64,000 nt of DNA. It comes from Kribbella flavida DSM 17836 (GTDB taxonomy: Bacteria; Actinomycetota; Actinomycetes; Propionibacteriales; Kribbellaceae). The position numbers were made by a program, and so were the translations under genes. The notes beneath the pieces are model-generated. The model did not search any database. It was not told the origin of the DNA and saw only the letters and a program-made list of their open reading frames with translations. Below are positions 44,436 to 53,742 of this stretch, piece by piece. The stretch spans positions 3,410,001 to 3,474,000 of the forward strand of contig NC_013729.1 of assembly GCF_000024345.1 (NCBI RefSeq), written 5' to 3'. The first letter of the stretch is position 1. Every line of letters begins with the position of its first letter.

Positions 44436-44554
44436 CTGTGCTGATGCGTCGCCTCCGGCGCCGCGGGTCACGGGGCTGTGACTCCCGGTCTTCCCTCGTC
44501 GCTCCGGTCGCTTCGCTCCCTCCACTCCTCAGTCCAGACCGGGAGGCCCCGTGA
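44432..44554 (+). CDS. Possible 40-codon ORF in repeat copy 2, overlapping tyrA start
   Basis: Identical copy of the ORF at 44313. Its TGA overlaps the tyrA GTG (GTGA at 44551-44554), so if translated it would couple ribosomes into tyrA. Confidence 0.25.
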   Translation: MTVLMRRLRRRGSRGCDSRSSLVAPVASLPPLLSPDREAP

Positions 44555-45633
44555 CCGAGCTGCGTGGACCGGTCCGGATCGTCGGCACCGGCCTGATCGG
44601 GACCTCGATCGGACTGGCGCTGGCGCGGCTCGGCGTGGTCGTCGAGGTGGTCGACGCCGATCCCGACAACGCGCTGATGGCCGAGCGGATCGGGGCCGGC
44701 ACCCGGCTGGTTCAGTTGGAGCCGCAGCTGGTGGTGGTCGCCGTCCCGCCGGACCACGTCGGCGCGGTGATCACCGAACAGCTGGAGCAGACCGATGCCG
44801 TCGTCACCGACGCGGCGAGCGTCAAGGGCAAGCCGCTGGCCGACGCCAAGGCGCTCACCGCGGCGAGCGGCCGGACGGCGGACCTCGCTCGCTACGTCGG
44901 CAGCCACCCGATGGCCGGCTCCGAGCGCAACGGCCCGCTGGCCGGCCGCGCCGACCTGTTCGAGGGCGCCACCTGGGCGATTACGCCGCACGAGACGAGC
45001 GATCCGGACGCAACGGAGCTGGTCCGCCGGCTCGCCGAGGCCTGCGGCGCACGTACGGTCGAGCTGTCCGTGCCCGACCACGACCTGGCCGTCGCCCGGG
45101 TCTCGCACCTCCCGCAGCTGATGTCCTCGCTGGCGGCCGGCACGCTGGTCGACGCTCCCGCCGAGCACCTGGAGCTGTCCGGCCAGGGGGTGCGCGACGT
45201 GACCCGGATCGCGGCCGGCGACCCCGGGCTGTGGACGCAGATCGTCGCCGCCAACTCACCGGCGCTGAGCGGACTGCTGGAGCAGATCCGCGACGAGCTG
45301 GACCGGCTGCTGATTGCCCTCAGCAAGGAGGAGACCGACGACGAGGTGACCGCCGTACTGCGGCGGGGTGTCTCCGGCGCGGTCCGGGTGCCGGGCAAGC
45401 ACGGTACGCCGCACATCGAGCTGGTCACCGTGCTGGTGACGATTCCCGACCGGCCCGGTCAGCTGGCCCGGCTGTTCGCCGACGCCGCCGCGTCCGGGGC
45501 CAACGTCGAGGACCTGCGAATCGACCACAGCCCGGGCCGCCCGGTCGGTGAGGTGGAGCTGGCGGTCAAGCCGGCCTCGGTCGACCAGCTGGTGGAGGTA
45601 CTGACCGAGCGTGGCTGGGTCGTGCACCGGTAA
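44551..45633 (+). CDS. tyrA: Prephenate dehydrogenase with ACT domain
   Basis: NAD(P)-dependent enzyme of tyrosine synthesis, converting prephenate to 4-hydroxyphenylpyruvate. The 360-residue protein has the Rossmann loop VRIVGTGLIGTSIGLALARL, the catalytic-region SHPMAGSERNGPLAGRADLF, VSHLPQLMSSLAAGTL and a C-terminal ACT domain (about residues 288-358, LVTVLVTIPDRPGQLARLFA) that usually binds tyrosine for feedback control. The GTG at 44551 lies in a partial third copy of the 119-bp repeat, which also provides its ribosome site, so its translation may be structure-controlled. Confidence 0.93.
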   Translation: MTELRGPVRIVGTGLIGTSIGLALARLGVVVEVVDADPDNALMAERIGAGTRLVQLEPQLVVVAVPPDHVGAVITEQLEQTDAVVTDAASVKGKPLADAKALTAASGRTADLARYVGSHPMAGSERNGPLAGRADLFEGATWAITPHETSDPDATELVRRLAEACGARTVELSVPDHDLAVARVSHLPQLMSSLAAGTLVDAPAEHLELSGQGVRDVTRIAAGDPGLWTQIVAANSPALSGLLEQIRDELDRLLIALSKEETDDEVTAVLRRGVSGAVRVPGKHGTPHIELVTVLVTIPDRPGQLARLFADAAASGANVEDLRIDHSPGRPVGEVELAVKPASVDQLVEVLTERGWVVHR

Positions 45634-45636
45634 TCT
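45631..45636 (+). promoter_or_regulatory. -10 box of a leaderless-type cmk promoter
   Basis: TAATCT overlaps the tyrA stop codon and ends 7 nt before the cmk ATG at 45644, with no ribosome-binding site between. Confidence 0.55.
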
Positions 45637-45643
45637 TCCGCCC

Positions 45644-46330
45644 ATGATCATCGCTGTCGACGGCCCGAGCGGTTCCGGTAAATCGAGCACGGCCCGTGGA
45701 GTGGCCACCCGGCTGGGTCTGAGCTACCTGGACACCGGCGCGATGTACCGGGCGGTGACCTGGTCGGTGCTCGAGCACGGGCTCGACCTGACCGACGTCA
45801 CGGCGGTCGCGGAGCGGGCCCGCGCGGTCGACCTGGGCATCAGCACCGACCCGGGCCTGGCCCACTTCACGGCCGACGGCAGCGACGTGACCGAGGCGAT
45901 CCGCGACCCGCGGATCAGCGAGAACGTGAGCAAGGTCGCCACCAACCTGGACGTGCGCAAGGAGCTGATCCGCCGCCAGCGCGAGATCATCGACGCCGCT
46001 CAGCCAGGCGGCGGCATCGTGGTCGAGGGCCGCGACATCGCCACCGTGGTGGCCACCGACGCGGAGCTGAAGGTGCTGCTCACCGCCGACCAGGAGGCCC
46101 GGATGGCCCGCCGCAAGGCCGAGCTGGCCGCCGGGTCGGTGACCGCCGAGCAGTTGCGCGACCAGATCGTGCGCCGCGACGCCGACGACGCCACCGTGTC
46201 CCAGTTCGAGGTCGCCTCCGACGGCGCGGTGACGATCGACTCCACCCACCTCACGCTGGAGGAGGTCGTCGACGTGATCAGCCGGCTCGCGAAGGAGGCC
46301 GAGGCCGCCCCGCGCGACCAGGAGTCATGA
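45644..46330 (+). CDS. cmk: Cytidylate kinase
   Basis: P-loop kinase that phosphorylates CMP and dCMP. The 228-residue protein starts IIAVDGPSGSGKSSTARGVA (Walker A), then LSYLDTGAMYRAVTW, the NMP-binding segment with NVSKVATNLDVRKELIRRQR, GGIVVEGRDIATVV and the lid region RMARRKAEL. The upstream in-frame start at 45611 lies in tyrA and is rejected. Its stop overlaps the plsC start (ATGA). The cmk-plsC-der order is common in actinobacteria. Confidence 0.95.
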   Translation: MIIAVDGPSGSGKSSTARGVATRLGLSYLDTGAMYRAVTWSVLEHGLDLTDVTAVAERARAVDLGISTDPGLAHFTADGSDVTEAIRDPRISENVSKVATNLDVRKELIRRQREIIDAAQPGGGIVVEGRDIATVVATDAELKVLLTADQEARMARRKAELAAGSVTAEQLRDQIVRRDADDATVSQFEVASDGAVTIDSTHLTLEEVVDVISRLAKEAEAAPRDQES

Positions 46331-47055
46331 GGGCCGAACTGACCGGGCATCACGAGCTGCCCCGGACCGACGACCTGGCACCGCTGCCGTACCGGCTCGG
46401 TACGGTGCTTCGTCGTGCCGTCCGGCCGTACCTGCGCTGGCGCTACGACCTGACCGTGCACCACGACGAGCGGTTCCCGCGCACCGGGCCGGTGCTGCTC
46501 GCGCCGAACCACCTCGGCCTGCTCGACGGACCGCTGCTGGGCGCGATCGCGCCGCGGATGCTGCACCAGCTCGGCAAGATCGAGGCGTTCCAGGGAGTGC
46601 AGGGCAAGGTGCTGCACCTGGCCGGGCAGATCCCGGTCGACCGGACGACGTACGACACGCTCGCGGTGCGCAAGGCGATCAAGGTGCTGCGCGACGGCAA
46701 CGTGCTGAGCATTTACCCGGAAGGCACCCGCGGGCCGGGCGACTTCCGCCGGGTCCGGACCGGAGTGGCCTACCTGGCGATGGTCAGCGGCGCCCCGATC
46801 CTGCCGGTCGCGCTGCTCGGGACCCGGCTGCCCGGCGGCGACATCGAGTTGTTCCCGCCCCGCGGGAGCCGGGTCGACGTGGTGTACGGCGAACCCTTCT
46901 CGGTCGAGCGCGTACCCTTTCCCCGGAGGCACTCCGACGTACGCGCGGTTGCCGACCAGATCGGCGAGGTGTTGCGGGCGCACGTCCGGGCTGCCGTCGA
47001 AGCCACCGGCCACCCACTCCCGGGCGCGCCAGACCAGAAGGATCCTGATGAGTGA
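46327..47055 (+). CDS. plsC: 1-acyl-sn-glycerol-3-phosphate acyltransferase family protein
   Basis: A 242-residue membrane-associated acyltransferase of phospholipid synthesis. The catalytic NHxxxxD motif is NHLGLLDG, and the lysophosphatidate-binding motif is [21 protein letters not shown] hydrophobic/amphipathic N-terminal region and the C-terminal [20 protein letters not shown] fit the family. ATG at 46327 overlaps the cmk stop, and its end overlaps the der start by 8 bp, so the three genes are translated as a unit. Confidence 0.92.
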   Translation: MRAELTGHHELPRTDDLAPLPYRLGTVLRRAVRPYLRWRYDLTVHHDERFPRTGPVLLAPNHLGLLDGPLLGAIAPRMLHQLGKIEAFQGVQGKVLHLAGQIPVDRTTYDTLAVRKAIKVLRDGNVLSIYPEGTRGPGDFRRVRTGVAYLAMVSGAPILPVALLGTRLPGGDIELFPPRGSRVDVVYGEPFSVERVPFPRRHSDVRAVADQIGEVLRAHVRAAVEATGHPLPGAPDQKDPDE

Positions 47056-48430
47056 CCTGCCCACCGGCTACGAGTACGACGCCGAGCCGTCGCACGACCG
47101 CGACGACCAAGGCCCGCTGCCCGTACTGGCGATCGTAGGCCGCCCCAACGTCGGCAAGTCGACGCTGGTCAACCGAATCATCGGCCGCCGCGAGGCCGTC
47201 GTCGAGGACACCCCCGGCGTCACCCGGGACCGCGTCTCGTACGACGCCGACTGGGCCGGCCGCGCCTTCACGGTGGTCGACACCGGCGGCTGGGACCCGG
47301 ACGCGGTCGGCATGGCGGCCCTGGTCGCCGCCCAGGCCGAGGTCGCGATCCACGCCGCCGACGCGGTGCTGTTCGTGGTCGACGCCACGGTCGGCATCAC
47401 CGACGCCGACGAGGCCGTGGTCCGGGTGCTGCGCAAGTCCGGCAAGCCGGTCGTGCTGGCCGCGAACAAGGTCGACGACCAGCGGGTCGAGGCCGAGGCG
47501 ATGAACCTGTGGAGCCTGGGCATCGGCGAGCCGTTCCCGATCTCGGCGATGCACGGCCGCGGCACCGGCGACATGCTGGACGCCGTCCTGGCCGCGCTGC
47601 CGGAGGCGCCGCCGGAGCGCGACGCCGAGATCGGCGGCCCGCGCCGGGTCGCGATCGTCGGCAAGCCGAACGTCGGCAAGTCCTCGCTGCTGAACAAGGT
47701 CGCCAAGGAGGACCGGGTCGTCGTGAGCGACGTCTCCGGCACGACGGTCGATCCGGTGGACGAGCTGATCACGCTGGCCGGCCGGCAGTGGCGGTTCATC
47801 GACACCGCCGGCATCCGGCGCAAGGTGAAGAACGTCCAGGGCCACGAGTACTACGCCAGCCTGCGGACGAACAGCGCGATCGAGCGCGCCGAGGTGGTCG
47901 TGGTGGTGATCGACGCGTCCGAGCCGATGACCGAGCAGGACCTGCGGATCATGAACACGGTCGAGGAGGCCGGCAAGGCGCTGGTGATCGCCTACAACAA
48001 GTGGGACCTGGTCGACGAGGACCGGCGCTACTACCTGGAGCGCGAGATCGACCGCGACCTGGTCCAGTTCCGCTGGGCGCCGCGGGTGAACATCAGCGCG
48101 CTGACCGGCCGGCACATGGAGAAGCTGGTGCCGGCGATCGAGGCGGCGCTGGACGGCTGGCAGACCCGCGTCCCGACCGGCCAGCTGAACGCGTTCCTCG
48201 GCCGGCTGGTCGCCGCGCACCCGCACCCGGTCCGGTCCGGCAAGCAGCCGAAGATCCTGTTCGGCACCCAGGCGTCCACGATGCCGCCGACCTTCGCGCT
48301 GTTCACCTCCGGCCAGATCGAGTCGTCGTACCAGCGCTTCATCGAGCGCCGGCTGCGCGAGGACTTCGGCTTCGTCGGCAGCCCGGTGCACGTCCAGGTC
48401 CGGGCCCGGCAGAAGAAGGCGAAACGCTGA
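47048..48430 (+). CDS. der: Ribosome-associated GTPase Der (EngA)
   Basis: Double-GTPase needed for maturation of the 50S ribosomal subunit. The 460-residue protein has two G domains: the first with [23 protein letters not shown] and NKVD; the second with [25 protein letters not shown] and NKWD. A C-terminal KH-like domain follows (about residues 375-455). Start ATG at 47048 lies within the end of plsC. It is followed by the tRNA-Pro gene, which has its own promoter-like TAAGGT at about 48466. Confidence 0.96.
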   Translation: MSDLPTGYEYDAEPSHDRDDQGPLPVLAIVGRPNVGKSTLVNRIIGRREAVVEDTPGVTRDRVSYDADWAGRAFTVVDTGGWDPDAVGMAALVAAQAEVAIHAADAVLFVVDATVGITDADEAVVRVLRKSGKPVVLAANKVDDQRVEAEAMNLWSLGIGEPFPISAMHGRGTGDMLDAVLAALPEAPPERDAEIGGPRRVAIVGKPNVGKSSLLNKVAKEDRVVVSDVSGTTVDPVDELITLAGRQWRFIDTAGIRRKVKNVQGHEYYASLRTNSAIERAEVVVVVIDASEPMTEQDLRIMNTVEEAGKALVIAYNKWDLVDEDRRYYLEREIDRDLVQFRWAPRVNISALTGRHMEKLVPAIEAALDGWQTRVPTGQLNAFLGRLVAAHPHPVRSGKQPKILFGTQASTMPPTFALFTSGQIESSYQRFIERRLREDFGFVGSPVHVQVRARQKKAKR

Positions 48431-48500
48431 TCCGACCGGTGCCGGAGCACTGCTGAGGATGGGGTAAGGTTTACCCGCTCGCTCCTCGTGGGCAGCGGTT

Positions 48501-48573
48501 CGGGCTGTGGCGCAGTTGGTAGCGCACCGGTCTGGGGGACCGGGGGTCGCCAGTTCAAGTCTGGCCAGCCCGA
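48501..48573 (+). tRNA. tRNA-Pro (anticodon GGG)
   Basis: A full cloverleaf can be drawn: acceptor CGGGCTG/CAGCCCG, D arm GCGC-AGTTGGTA-GCGC, anticodon stem CCGGT/ACCGG with loop CTGGGGG (anticodon GGG), T arm GCCAG-TTCAAGT-CTGGC and discriminator A. CCA is not encoded. The 377-bp stretch 48431-48807 holds this tRNA, the hairpin after it and about 190 bp in which I can support no gene. Confidence 0.97.
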
Positions 48574-48577
48574 CAGT

Positions 48578-48614
48578 GTCGAAGGGCATCGGCGTCACGC
48601 CGGTGCCCTTCGAC
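48578..48614 (+). terminator. Hairpin terminator after tRNA-Pro
   Basis: A 17-bp stem (one T-G pair) with loop TCA: GTCGAAGGGCATCGGCG pairs with CGCCGGTGCCCTTCGAC. It starts 5 nt after the tRNA and ends with only a short TTC. Confidence 0.8.
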
Positions 48615-48807
48615 GTTCAGCGGTCGGTGGTCGGCTCGGCCCGTAGCAGTACACCGGTGCCGGGTGCGAGGGGCGCAGGTCGAGGGTGGCGCCGTTCACG
48701 CAGTACCAGACCGAGTCGGCTGACGTCGACGGTGGACCTCGCCCGCACGGAGATCGGCTGCTCCGGCGTACGCCGGGTCTGCTCGGGGCGGTACTCGGCG
48801 AAGCCGC

Positions 48808-49467
48808 TCACCAGCCGCGGGCGCGCCACTCGGGCAGGTGGGGGCGCTCGGCGCCGAGGGTGGTGTCGGCGCCGTGGCCGGGATAGACCCAGGTCTCGTC
48901 GGGCAGCTGGTCGAAGAGCTTGGTCTGGACGTCGTTCAGCAGTGAGGTGAAGTTCTCGGCGTTGCCGCGGGTGTTGCCGACGCCGCCGGGGAAGAGCGAG
49001 TCGCCGGTGAACAGGTGCGGGGGACCGGCCGGGTCGTCGTACAGCAGCGCGATCGAGCCGGGTGTGTGGCCGGTGAGATGGATCACCCGGAGCCCGATGC
49101 GGCCGAACTCGAGGCGGTCGCCGTCGTCGACGAGCTCGTCGGTCGGTACCTCGATGCCCTCGGCGTCGTACCGACCGGCCACGGTGGTGGCGCCGGTCGC
49201 CGCGACCACCTCGGCCAGTGCCTGCCAGTGGTCCTGGTGCCGGTGCGTGGTCACCACCCGGCCGATCCCGGCCGCGCCGATCACGGTCAGCAGCGTGTGC
49301 GCGTCGTTCGCCGCGTCGATCAGCAGCTGCTCGTCGGTCTGCCGGCAGCGCAGCAGGTAGGCGTTGTTGTCCATCGGACCGACCGCCACCTTGGTGATCA
49401 TCAGCTGGGCCAGCTCGTGCGTCTGCGCGGGTCCTCCGACGCGGACGTTGCCGTGGTAATCGCTCAT
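48808..49467 (-). CDS. Metallo-beta-lactamase fold hydrolase (glyoxalase II-like)
   Basis: A 219-residue cytoplasmic metallo-hydrolase. The metal-binding motif is VVTTHRHQDHW (His75, His77, Asp79, His80), followed by VIHLTGHTPGSIALLY, LFTGDSLFPGGVGNT and VYPGHGADTTLG, the order seen in glyoxalase II and persulfide dioxygenase-like proteins. Acting on a thioester of mycothiol is possible but unproven. ATG at 49467 has GGGAGAGG; a longer ORF from 49686 is rejected. It is divergent from uvrA. Confidence 0.88.
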   Translation of the reverse strand: MSDYHGNVRVGGPAQTHELAQLMITKVAVGPMDNNAYLLRCRQTDEQLLIDAANDAHTLLTVIGAAGIGRVVTTHRHQDHWQALAEVVAATGATTVAGRYDAEGIEVPTDELVDDGDRLEFGRIGLRVIHLTGHTPGSIALLYDDPAGPPHLFTGDSLFPGGVGNTRGNAENFTSLLNDVQTKLFDQLPDETWVYPGHGADTTLGAERPHLPEWRARGW

Positions 49468-49606
49468 GACCTCTCCCGAAGACTCGTCCGGCGGTTCGTC
49501 CGGCCGGGACCTGACGATCCTCGCACTCACCGGCGGCCGGCGGTGGACCTGGCCGGGTCGGGGTAACCCGGAGCGGGTACCGCTCGTTCGTCCGGGCAGG
49601 AGGTGA

Positions 49607-49622
49607 TCGAATATGCTTTCGA
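49607..49622. promoter_or_regulatory. Candidate LexA (SOS) box upstream of uvrA
   Basis: TCGAATATGCTTTCGA differs from the actinobacterial SOS consensus TCGAAC-N4-GTTCGA by one base in each half-site. It lies 112 bp before the uvrA start, and uvrA is a known SOS gene in several bacteria. Confidence 0.45.
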
Positions 49623-49733
49623 AGACGCCCACCCGGATCCGGTGCGGAAGTTTTTGTCGGTGGCCCTCGTTAGCATGACCGGGCATGTCCTTGGCATCTC
49701 CCTGGAACCCCTCGAACGGCTGAGAGTGAGCTT

Positions 49734-52700
49734 GTGTCTGACCGTCTGATCGTGCGCGGAGCGCGTGAGCACAACCTGAAGGACGTCTCGCTCGACCTGC
49801 CGCGCGACGCCATGATCGTCTTCACCGGACTGTCCGGGTCCGGCAAGTCCAGCCTCGCCTTCGACACGATCTTCGCCGAGGGCCAGCGCCGCTACGTGGA
49901 GTCGCTGTCGGCGTACGCCCGGCAGTTCCTCGGCCAGATGGACAAGCCCGACGTCGACTTCATCGAGGGCCTGTCCCCGGCCGTGTCGATCGACCAGAAG
50001 TCGACCTCCCGCAACCCACGCTCCACCGTCGGCACGATCACCGAGGTCTACGACTACCTGCGGCTGCTGTTCGCCCGGGCCGGCCGGCCGCACTGCCCGG
50101 AGTGCGGCGAGCCGATCGCGAAGCAGACCCCGCAGCAGATCGTCGACCGGGTGATGGAGCTGGACGAGGGCACCCGCTTCCAGGTGCTCGCACCGGTCAT
50201 CCGCGGCCGCAAGGGCGAGTACCTCGACCTGTTCCGCCAGCTCACCGGCCAGGGCTTCTCCCGGGCCCGGGTCGACGGCGACACGATCCAGCTCACTGAG
50301 CCGCCGAAGCTGGACAAGCAGAAGAAGCACACCATCGACGTCGTGGTCGACCGGCTCGCGGTGAAGAGCTCGGCCAAGCAGCGGCTGACCGACTCGGTGG
50401 AGACCGCGCTCGGGCTCTCCGGCGGCATCGTCACGCTGGACTTCGTCGACCTGGACGAGAAGGACCCGCAGCGCGAGCGCCGGTTCTCCGAGAAGCTCGC
50501 CTGCCCGAACGACCACCCCCTGCAGCTCGACGAGCTGGAGCCGCGGTCGTTCTCGTTCAACTCGCCGTACGGCGCCTGCCCGGCCTGCTCCGGGCTCGGC
50601 ACCCGGATGGAGGTCGACCCCGAGCTGCTGGTCCCGGACCCGTCGAAGTCGCTGGACGAGGGCGCGATCCAGCCGTGGTCGGGCGCGAACGTCTCGCAGT
50701 ACTTCGAGCGGCTGCTGACGGCGCTCGCGAAGGACCTGAAGATCAAGACCACCACGCCGTTCGGTGAGCTGCCCGAGAAGGCCAGGCGGGCGCTGCTCAC
50801 CGGGCACGACCGGCAGGTGCACGTCTCCTACAAGAACCGCTACGGCCGCGAGCGCTCGTACTACACGACCTTCGAAGGCGTCATCCCGTACGTCGAGCGC
50901 CGGCACGCGGAGGCCTCCAGCGACACCAGCCGGGAGCGCTTCGAGGAGTACATGCGCGAGGTGCCGTGCCTGACCTGCAACGGCGCCCGGCTGAAGCCGA
51001 TCTCGCTCGCGGTCACGCTCGGCGGCAAGAACATCGCCGAGATCAGCGCGATGTCCATCGACGAGGTGCACGGCTTCCTGGTCGAGCTGGACCTGAGCCC
51101 GCGGGAGAAGCAGATCGCGGAGCGGGTCACCAAGGAGATCGGCGAGCGGCTGCGGTTCCTGCTCGACGTCGGCCTGGACTACCTCGCGCTGAACCGCCCG
51201 GCCGGCTCGCTGTCCGGCGGCGAGGCGCAGCGGATTCGGCTGGCCACCCAGATCGGCTCCGGCCTGGTCGGCGTGCTGTACGTGCTGGACGAGCCGTCGA
51301 TCGGCCTGCACCAGCGCGACAACCGCCGGCTGATCGACACCCTGGTCCGGCTCAAGGACCTGGGCAACACGCTGATCGTGGTCGAGCACGACGAGGACAC
51401 CATCGACCACGCCGACTGGGTGGTCGACATCGGCCCGGGCGCCGGCGAGCACGGTGGCCAGGTGGTCGTCTCCGGCACCGTCGAGGACCTGCGCAACCAC
51501 CCGGACTCGATCACCGGCGCGTACATCTCGGGCCGCCGGGAGATCCCGATCCCGCCGGTCCGCCGCCCGCTCACCGAGGGCCGCGAGCTGACCGTGTACG
51601 GCGCCCGCGAGCACAACCTGCAGGACATCGACGTGACCGTCCCACTGGGCGTGTTCGTCGCGGTCACCGGGGTGTCGGGCTCGGGCAAGTCGACGCTGGT
51701 CAACGACATCCTCTACACGTCGCTGGCCCGGCAGATCTACGGCGCCCGCGCGGTGCCCGGCCGGCACACCAAGATCTCCGGCCTGGAGCAGGTCGACAAG
51801 GTGATCCACGTCGACCAGTCGCCGATCGGCCGCACGCCGCGGTCCAACCCGGCGACGTACACCGGGGTCTGGGACCACGTCCGCAAGCTGTTCGCGGAGA
51901 CGCCGGAGGCGAAGGTCCGCGGCTACCAGCAGGGCCGGTTCTCGTTCAACGTCAAGGGCGGCCGGTGCGAGGCGTGCTCCGGCGACGGCACGCTGAAGAT
52001 CGAGATGAACTTTTTGCCCGACGTGTACGTGCCCTGTGAGGTGTGCCACGGCGCGCGGTACAACCGCGAGACGCTCGAGGTGCACTACAAGGGCAAGACG
52101 GTGGCCGACGTCCTGGACATGCCGATCGAGGAGGCCGCCGAGTTCTTCGAGGCGATCCCGGCGATTTCGCGGCACCTGAAGACGCTGAACGAGGTCGGTC
52201 TCGGCTACGTCCGGCTCGGCCAGCCGGCGCCGACGCTGTCCGGCGGTGAGGCGCAGCGGGTCAAGCTGGCGTCGGAGCTGCAGAAGCGGTCCACCGGGCG
52301 CACGGTGTACGTGCTGGACGAGCCGACCACCGGTCTGCACTTCGAGGACATCCGCAAGCTGCTGGGTGTGCTCGGTGGGCTGGTCGACAAGGGCAACTCG
52401 GTGCTGGTGATCGAGCACAACCTGGACGTGATCAAGACCGCCGACTGGATCATCGACCTCGGTCCGGAGGGCGGTCGCCGGGGCGGCACGCTGGTGGCGG
52501 AGGGTACGCCGGAGGAGGTCGCGGCCAACCCCGCGTCGTACACCGGGCAGTTCCTGGCCGAGATCCTGCACGGCCGGGCCGCCAAGCCGAGCGCGAAGAA
52601 GGCGGCGGAGAAGACCGCCACGGTGACGAAGAAGGCTCCGGCGAGCAAGGCACCGGCGAAGAAGGCGGTCGCCGCGAAGAAGACGGTGGCCAAGAAGGTC

Positions 52701-52754
52701 GCCGCGCAGAAGGCGCCGGCCAAGAAGGTCGCGGCCAAGCGGGCGGCCGGCTGA
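49734..52754 (+). CDS. uvrA: Excinuclease ABC subunit A with lysine/alanine-rich tail
   Basis: Damage-recognition ATPase of nucleotide excision repair. The 1006-residue protein has two ABC-type ATPase halves ([20 protein letters not shown] near residue 31; [13 protein letters not shown] near 645), signatures [20 protein letters not shown] and [20 protein letters not shown], and several CxxC zinc pairs ([40 protein letters not shown]). The last ~60 residues are an added basic tail of KKA/APAKK repeats, like histone H1 or mycobacterial HU tails, which standard UvrA lacks. GTG at 49734 is the start. A possible LexA box lies upstream and a hairpin terminator follows. Confidence 0.96.
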   Translation: MSDRLIVRGAREHNLKDVSLDLPRDAMIVFTGLSGSGKSSLAFDTIFAEGQRRYVESLSAYARQFLGQMDKPDVDFIEGLSPAVSIDQKSTSRNPRSTVGTITEVYDYLRLLFARAGRPHCPECGEPIAKQTPQQIVDRVMELDEGTRFQVLAPVIRGRKGEYLDLFRQLTGQGFSRARVDGDTIQLTEPPKLDKQKKHTIDVVVDRLAVKSSAKQRLTDSVETALGLSGGIVTLDFVDLDEKDPQRERRFSEKLACPNDHPLQLDELEPRSFSFNSPYGACPACSGLGTRMEVDPELLVPDPSKSLDEGAIQPWSGANVSQYFERLLTALAKDLKIKTTTPFGELPEKARRALLTGHDRQVHVSYKNRYGRERSYYTTFEGVIPYVERRHAEASSDTSRERFEEYMREVPCLTCNGARLKPISLAVTLGGKNIAEISAMSIDEVHGFLVELDLSPREKQIAERVTKEIGERLRFLLDVGLDYLALNRPAGSLSGGEAQRIRLATQIGSGLVGVLYVLDEPSIGLHQRDNRRLIDTLVRLKDLGNTLIVVEHDEDTIDHADWVVDIGPGAGEHGGQVVVSGTVEDLRNHPDSITGAYISGRREIPIPPVRRPLTEGRELTVYGAREHNLQDIDVTVPLGVFVAVTGVSGSGKSTLVNDILYTSLARQIYGARAVPGRHTKISGLEQVDKVIHVDQSPIGRTPRSNPATYTGVWDHVRKLFAETPEAKVRGYQQGRFSFNVKGGRCEACSGDGTLKIEMNFLPDVYVPCEVCHGARYNRETLEVHYKGKTVADVLDMPIEEAAEFFEAIPAISRHLKTLNEVGLGYVRLGQPAPTLSGGEAQRVKLASELQKRSTGRTVYVLDEPTTGLHFEDIRKLLGVLGGLVDKGNSVLVIEHNLDVIKTADWIIDLGPEGGRRGGTLVAEGTPEEVAANPASYTGQFLAEILHGRAAKPSAKKAAEKTATVTKKAPASKAPAKKAVAAKKTVAKKVAAQKAPAKKVAAKRAAG

Positions 52755-52780
52755 TCGCGACTGGTTGAGCCAGGCAACGA

Positions 52781-52815
52781 CGCGCGGCGCGCCCGGAGGA
52801 CGGGCGGGCCGCGCG
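52781..52815 (+). terminator. Hairpin terminator of uvrA
   Basis: CGCGCGGCGCGCCCG pairs with CGGGCGGGCCGCGCG at 14 of 15 positions around a GAGGA loop, 26 nt after the uvrA stop. Confidence 0.75.
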
Positions 52816-52909
52816 TTCGCCGTACCGGGGTAGGGGCCCGCGTTCGCCGTACCAGGTGCGTCGCGGGGTCGCTCGTCGGGTGGGGGCGGGGGGAGAACCT
52901 CTGGGCGTT

Positions 52910-52915
52910 TAGATT
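52910..52915 (+). promoter_or_regulatory. -10 box of the type VII secretion locus promoter
   Basis: TAGATT lies 35 nt before the GTG at 52950. The intervening leader contains a GAAGGGG ribosome site. Confidence 0.45.
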
Positions 52916-52949
52916 AGGCGCGACGAGGTAGCGGACCGAAGGGGTGCAT

Positions 52950-53267
52950 GTGTCGCGGCAGTACGACACCCAGCTGATCGAATCGGTGGCCGTCCGGCGC
53001 CGGCGGTTGCGGGAGGCCTGGCTGTTCGGCGCCGCCCGATCGCGTCACACGCTGGACGAGGGCGTCGGCAAGCTGTTCGCCGGGGTCGCGGTCGCGGCCG
53101 TGGTCTGCGCAGGGTGCGTCGGCTACTCGTTCATCCAGGACTCCAAGGACAAGAACCCGAACGGTCCGGTGGCCCCAAGCCCCAGCACTTCGGTCTCGAC
53201 CGGACCGAGCGCTCCGGTCGGCGCGGACCCGTCGACGACCGCGCGGCCGACGCCGACGCGGTCCTGA
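52950..53267 (+). CDS. Small membrane-anchored protein at the start of the T7SS locus
   Basis: A 105-residue protein with a charged N-terminus (SRQYDTQLIESVAVRRRRLR, then a Trp/Phe-containing EAWLFGAARSRHTLDEGVGK), one transmembrane helix (LFAGVAVAAVVCAGCVGYSF) and a Ser/Thr/Pro tail outside. Proteins of this layout occur at the head of ESX-like loci in Streptomyces and relatives, and the basic helix before the membrane recalls EccB. I infer a structural or accessory role in secretion. GTG at 52950 is preferred to GTG at 52944 for ribosome-site spacing. Confidence 0.75.
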   Translation: MSRQYDTQLIESVAVRRRRLREAWLFGAARSRHTLDEGVGKLFAGVAVAAVVCAGCVGYSFIQDSKDKNPNGPVAPSPSTSVSTGPSAPVGADPSTTARPTPTRS

Positions 53268-53381
53268 AACCACCTGCCGCACCGTCGTTCCCCCTGGCTC
53301 GGCGGGGAACCGGGAGCGACCCCGGCCGCGTCTAGGGTGGGGACGTCGGCAGCCGCACATCACTTCGGAGGGACAGCAGTT

Positions 53382-53723
53382 GTGAGTGGACAGCGTTGGG
53401 ACATGGGTAAGGACACCCTGAGCACCCTGGCCAAGAAGACCGGTGGAAACACCCAGGACCTCGGCGGTCTGGTGAAGCGCCTGGCCGCGGCCGCACAGCC
53501 GCTGGAGGGCAAGCTCCAAGGCGCCGGCCACGACGCCTTCATCGCCTTCAAGGGCCGGGTGGACAGCATCGCGAACGACCTGAACGCCGGTCTCGCCGCG
53601 ATCGCGAAGGGCCAGTCGGGCATGGACGCCGCCACCCGCACGGGTGAGAGCGACATGGCCCAGGCCGCCAAGAAGGCCGAGGGCGCGGCGAACTTCGACG
53701 GCGCCAAGTTCACCAAGCGCTGA
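53382..53723 (+). CDS. T7SS small helical protein (WXG100-like, no WxG)
   Basis: A 113-residue helical-hairpin protein: an N-terminal QRWDMGKDTLSTLAKKTGGN, a turn GKLQGAGHDAFIAFKGRV where WXG100 proteins carry WxG, and a second long helix. Similar proteins beginning QRWDMG are frequent in actinobacterial ESX loci. It is likely a secreted partner of the small protein encoded next. GGAGGGAC precedes the GTG at 53382. Confidence 0.8.
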   Translation: MSGQRWDMGKDTLSTLAKKTGGNTQDLGGLVKRLAAAAQPLEGKLQGAGHDAFIAFKGRVDSIANDLNAGLAAIAKGQSGMDAATRTGESDMAQAAKKAEGAANFDGAKFTKR

Positions 53724-53742
53724 GACGGGGAGAGACGAAAAC

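Larger units (their letters stand above)
44260..44555 (+). repeat. 119-bp tandem palindromic repeat, two full copies and a partial third ending in the tyrA start
   Basis: Units start at about 44260, 44379 and 44498 with identical sequence. Each full unit contains a 20-bp stem (44298-44317 with 44348-44357 and 44363-44372, one 5-nt bulge) around a 30-nt loop; the second lies at 44417-44491. The partial third copy has only the left arm, and that arm contains the tyrA Shine-Dalgarno GGGAGG and GTG start. The right arm of copy 2 can therefore pair either with its own left arm or with the tyrA initiation region. This accounts for nearly all of the 305-bp gap between aroH and tyrA. Confidence 0.9.

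Noticed and set aside
48617..48829. 70-codon minus-strand frame after the metallo-hydrolase gene
   Set aside because: It starts with GTG inside the hydrolase, has no ribosome site and an Arg/Pro-rich composition. A small protein cannot be excluded but is not supported.
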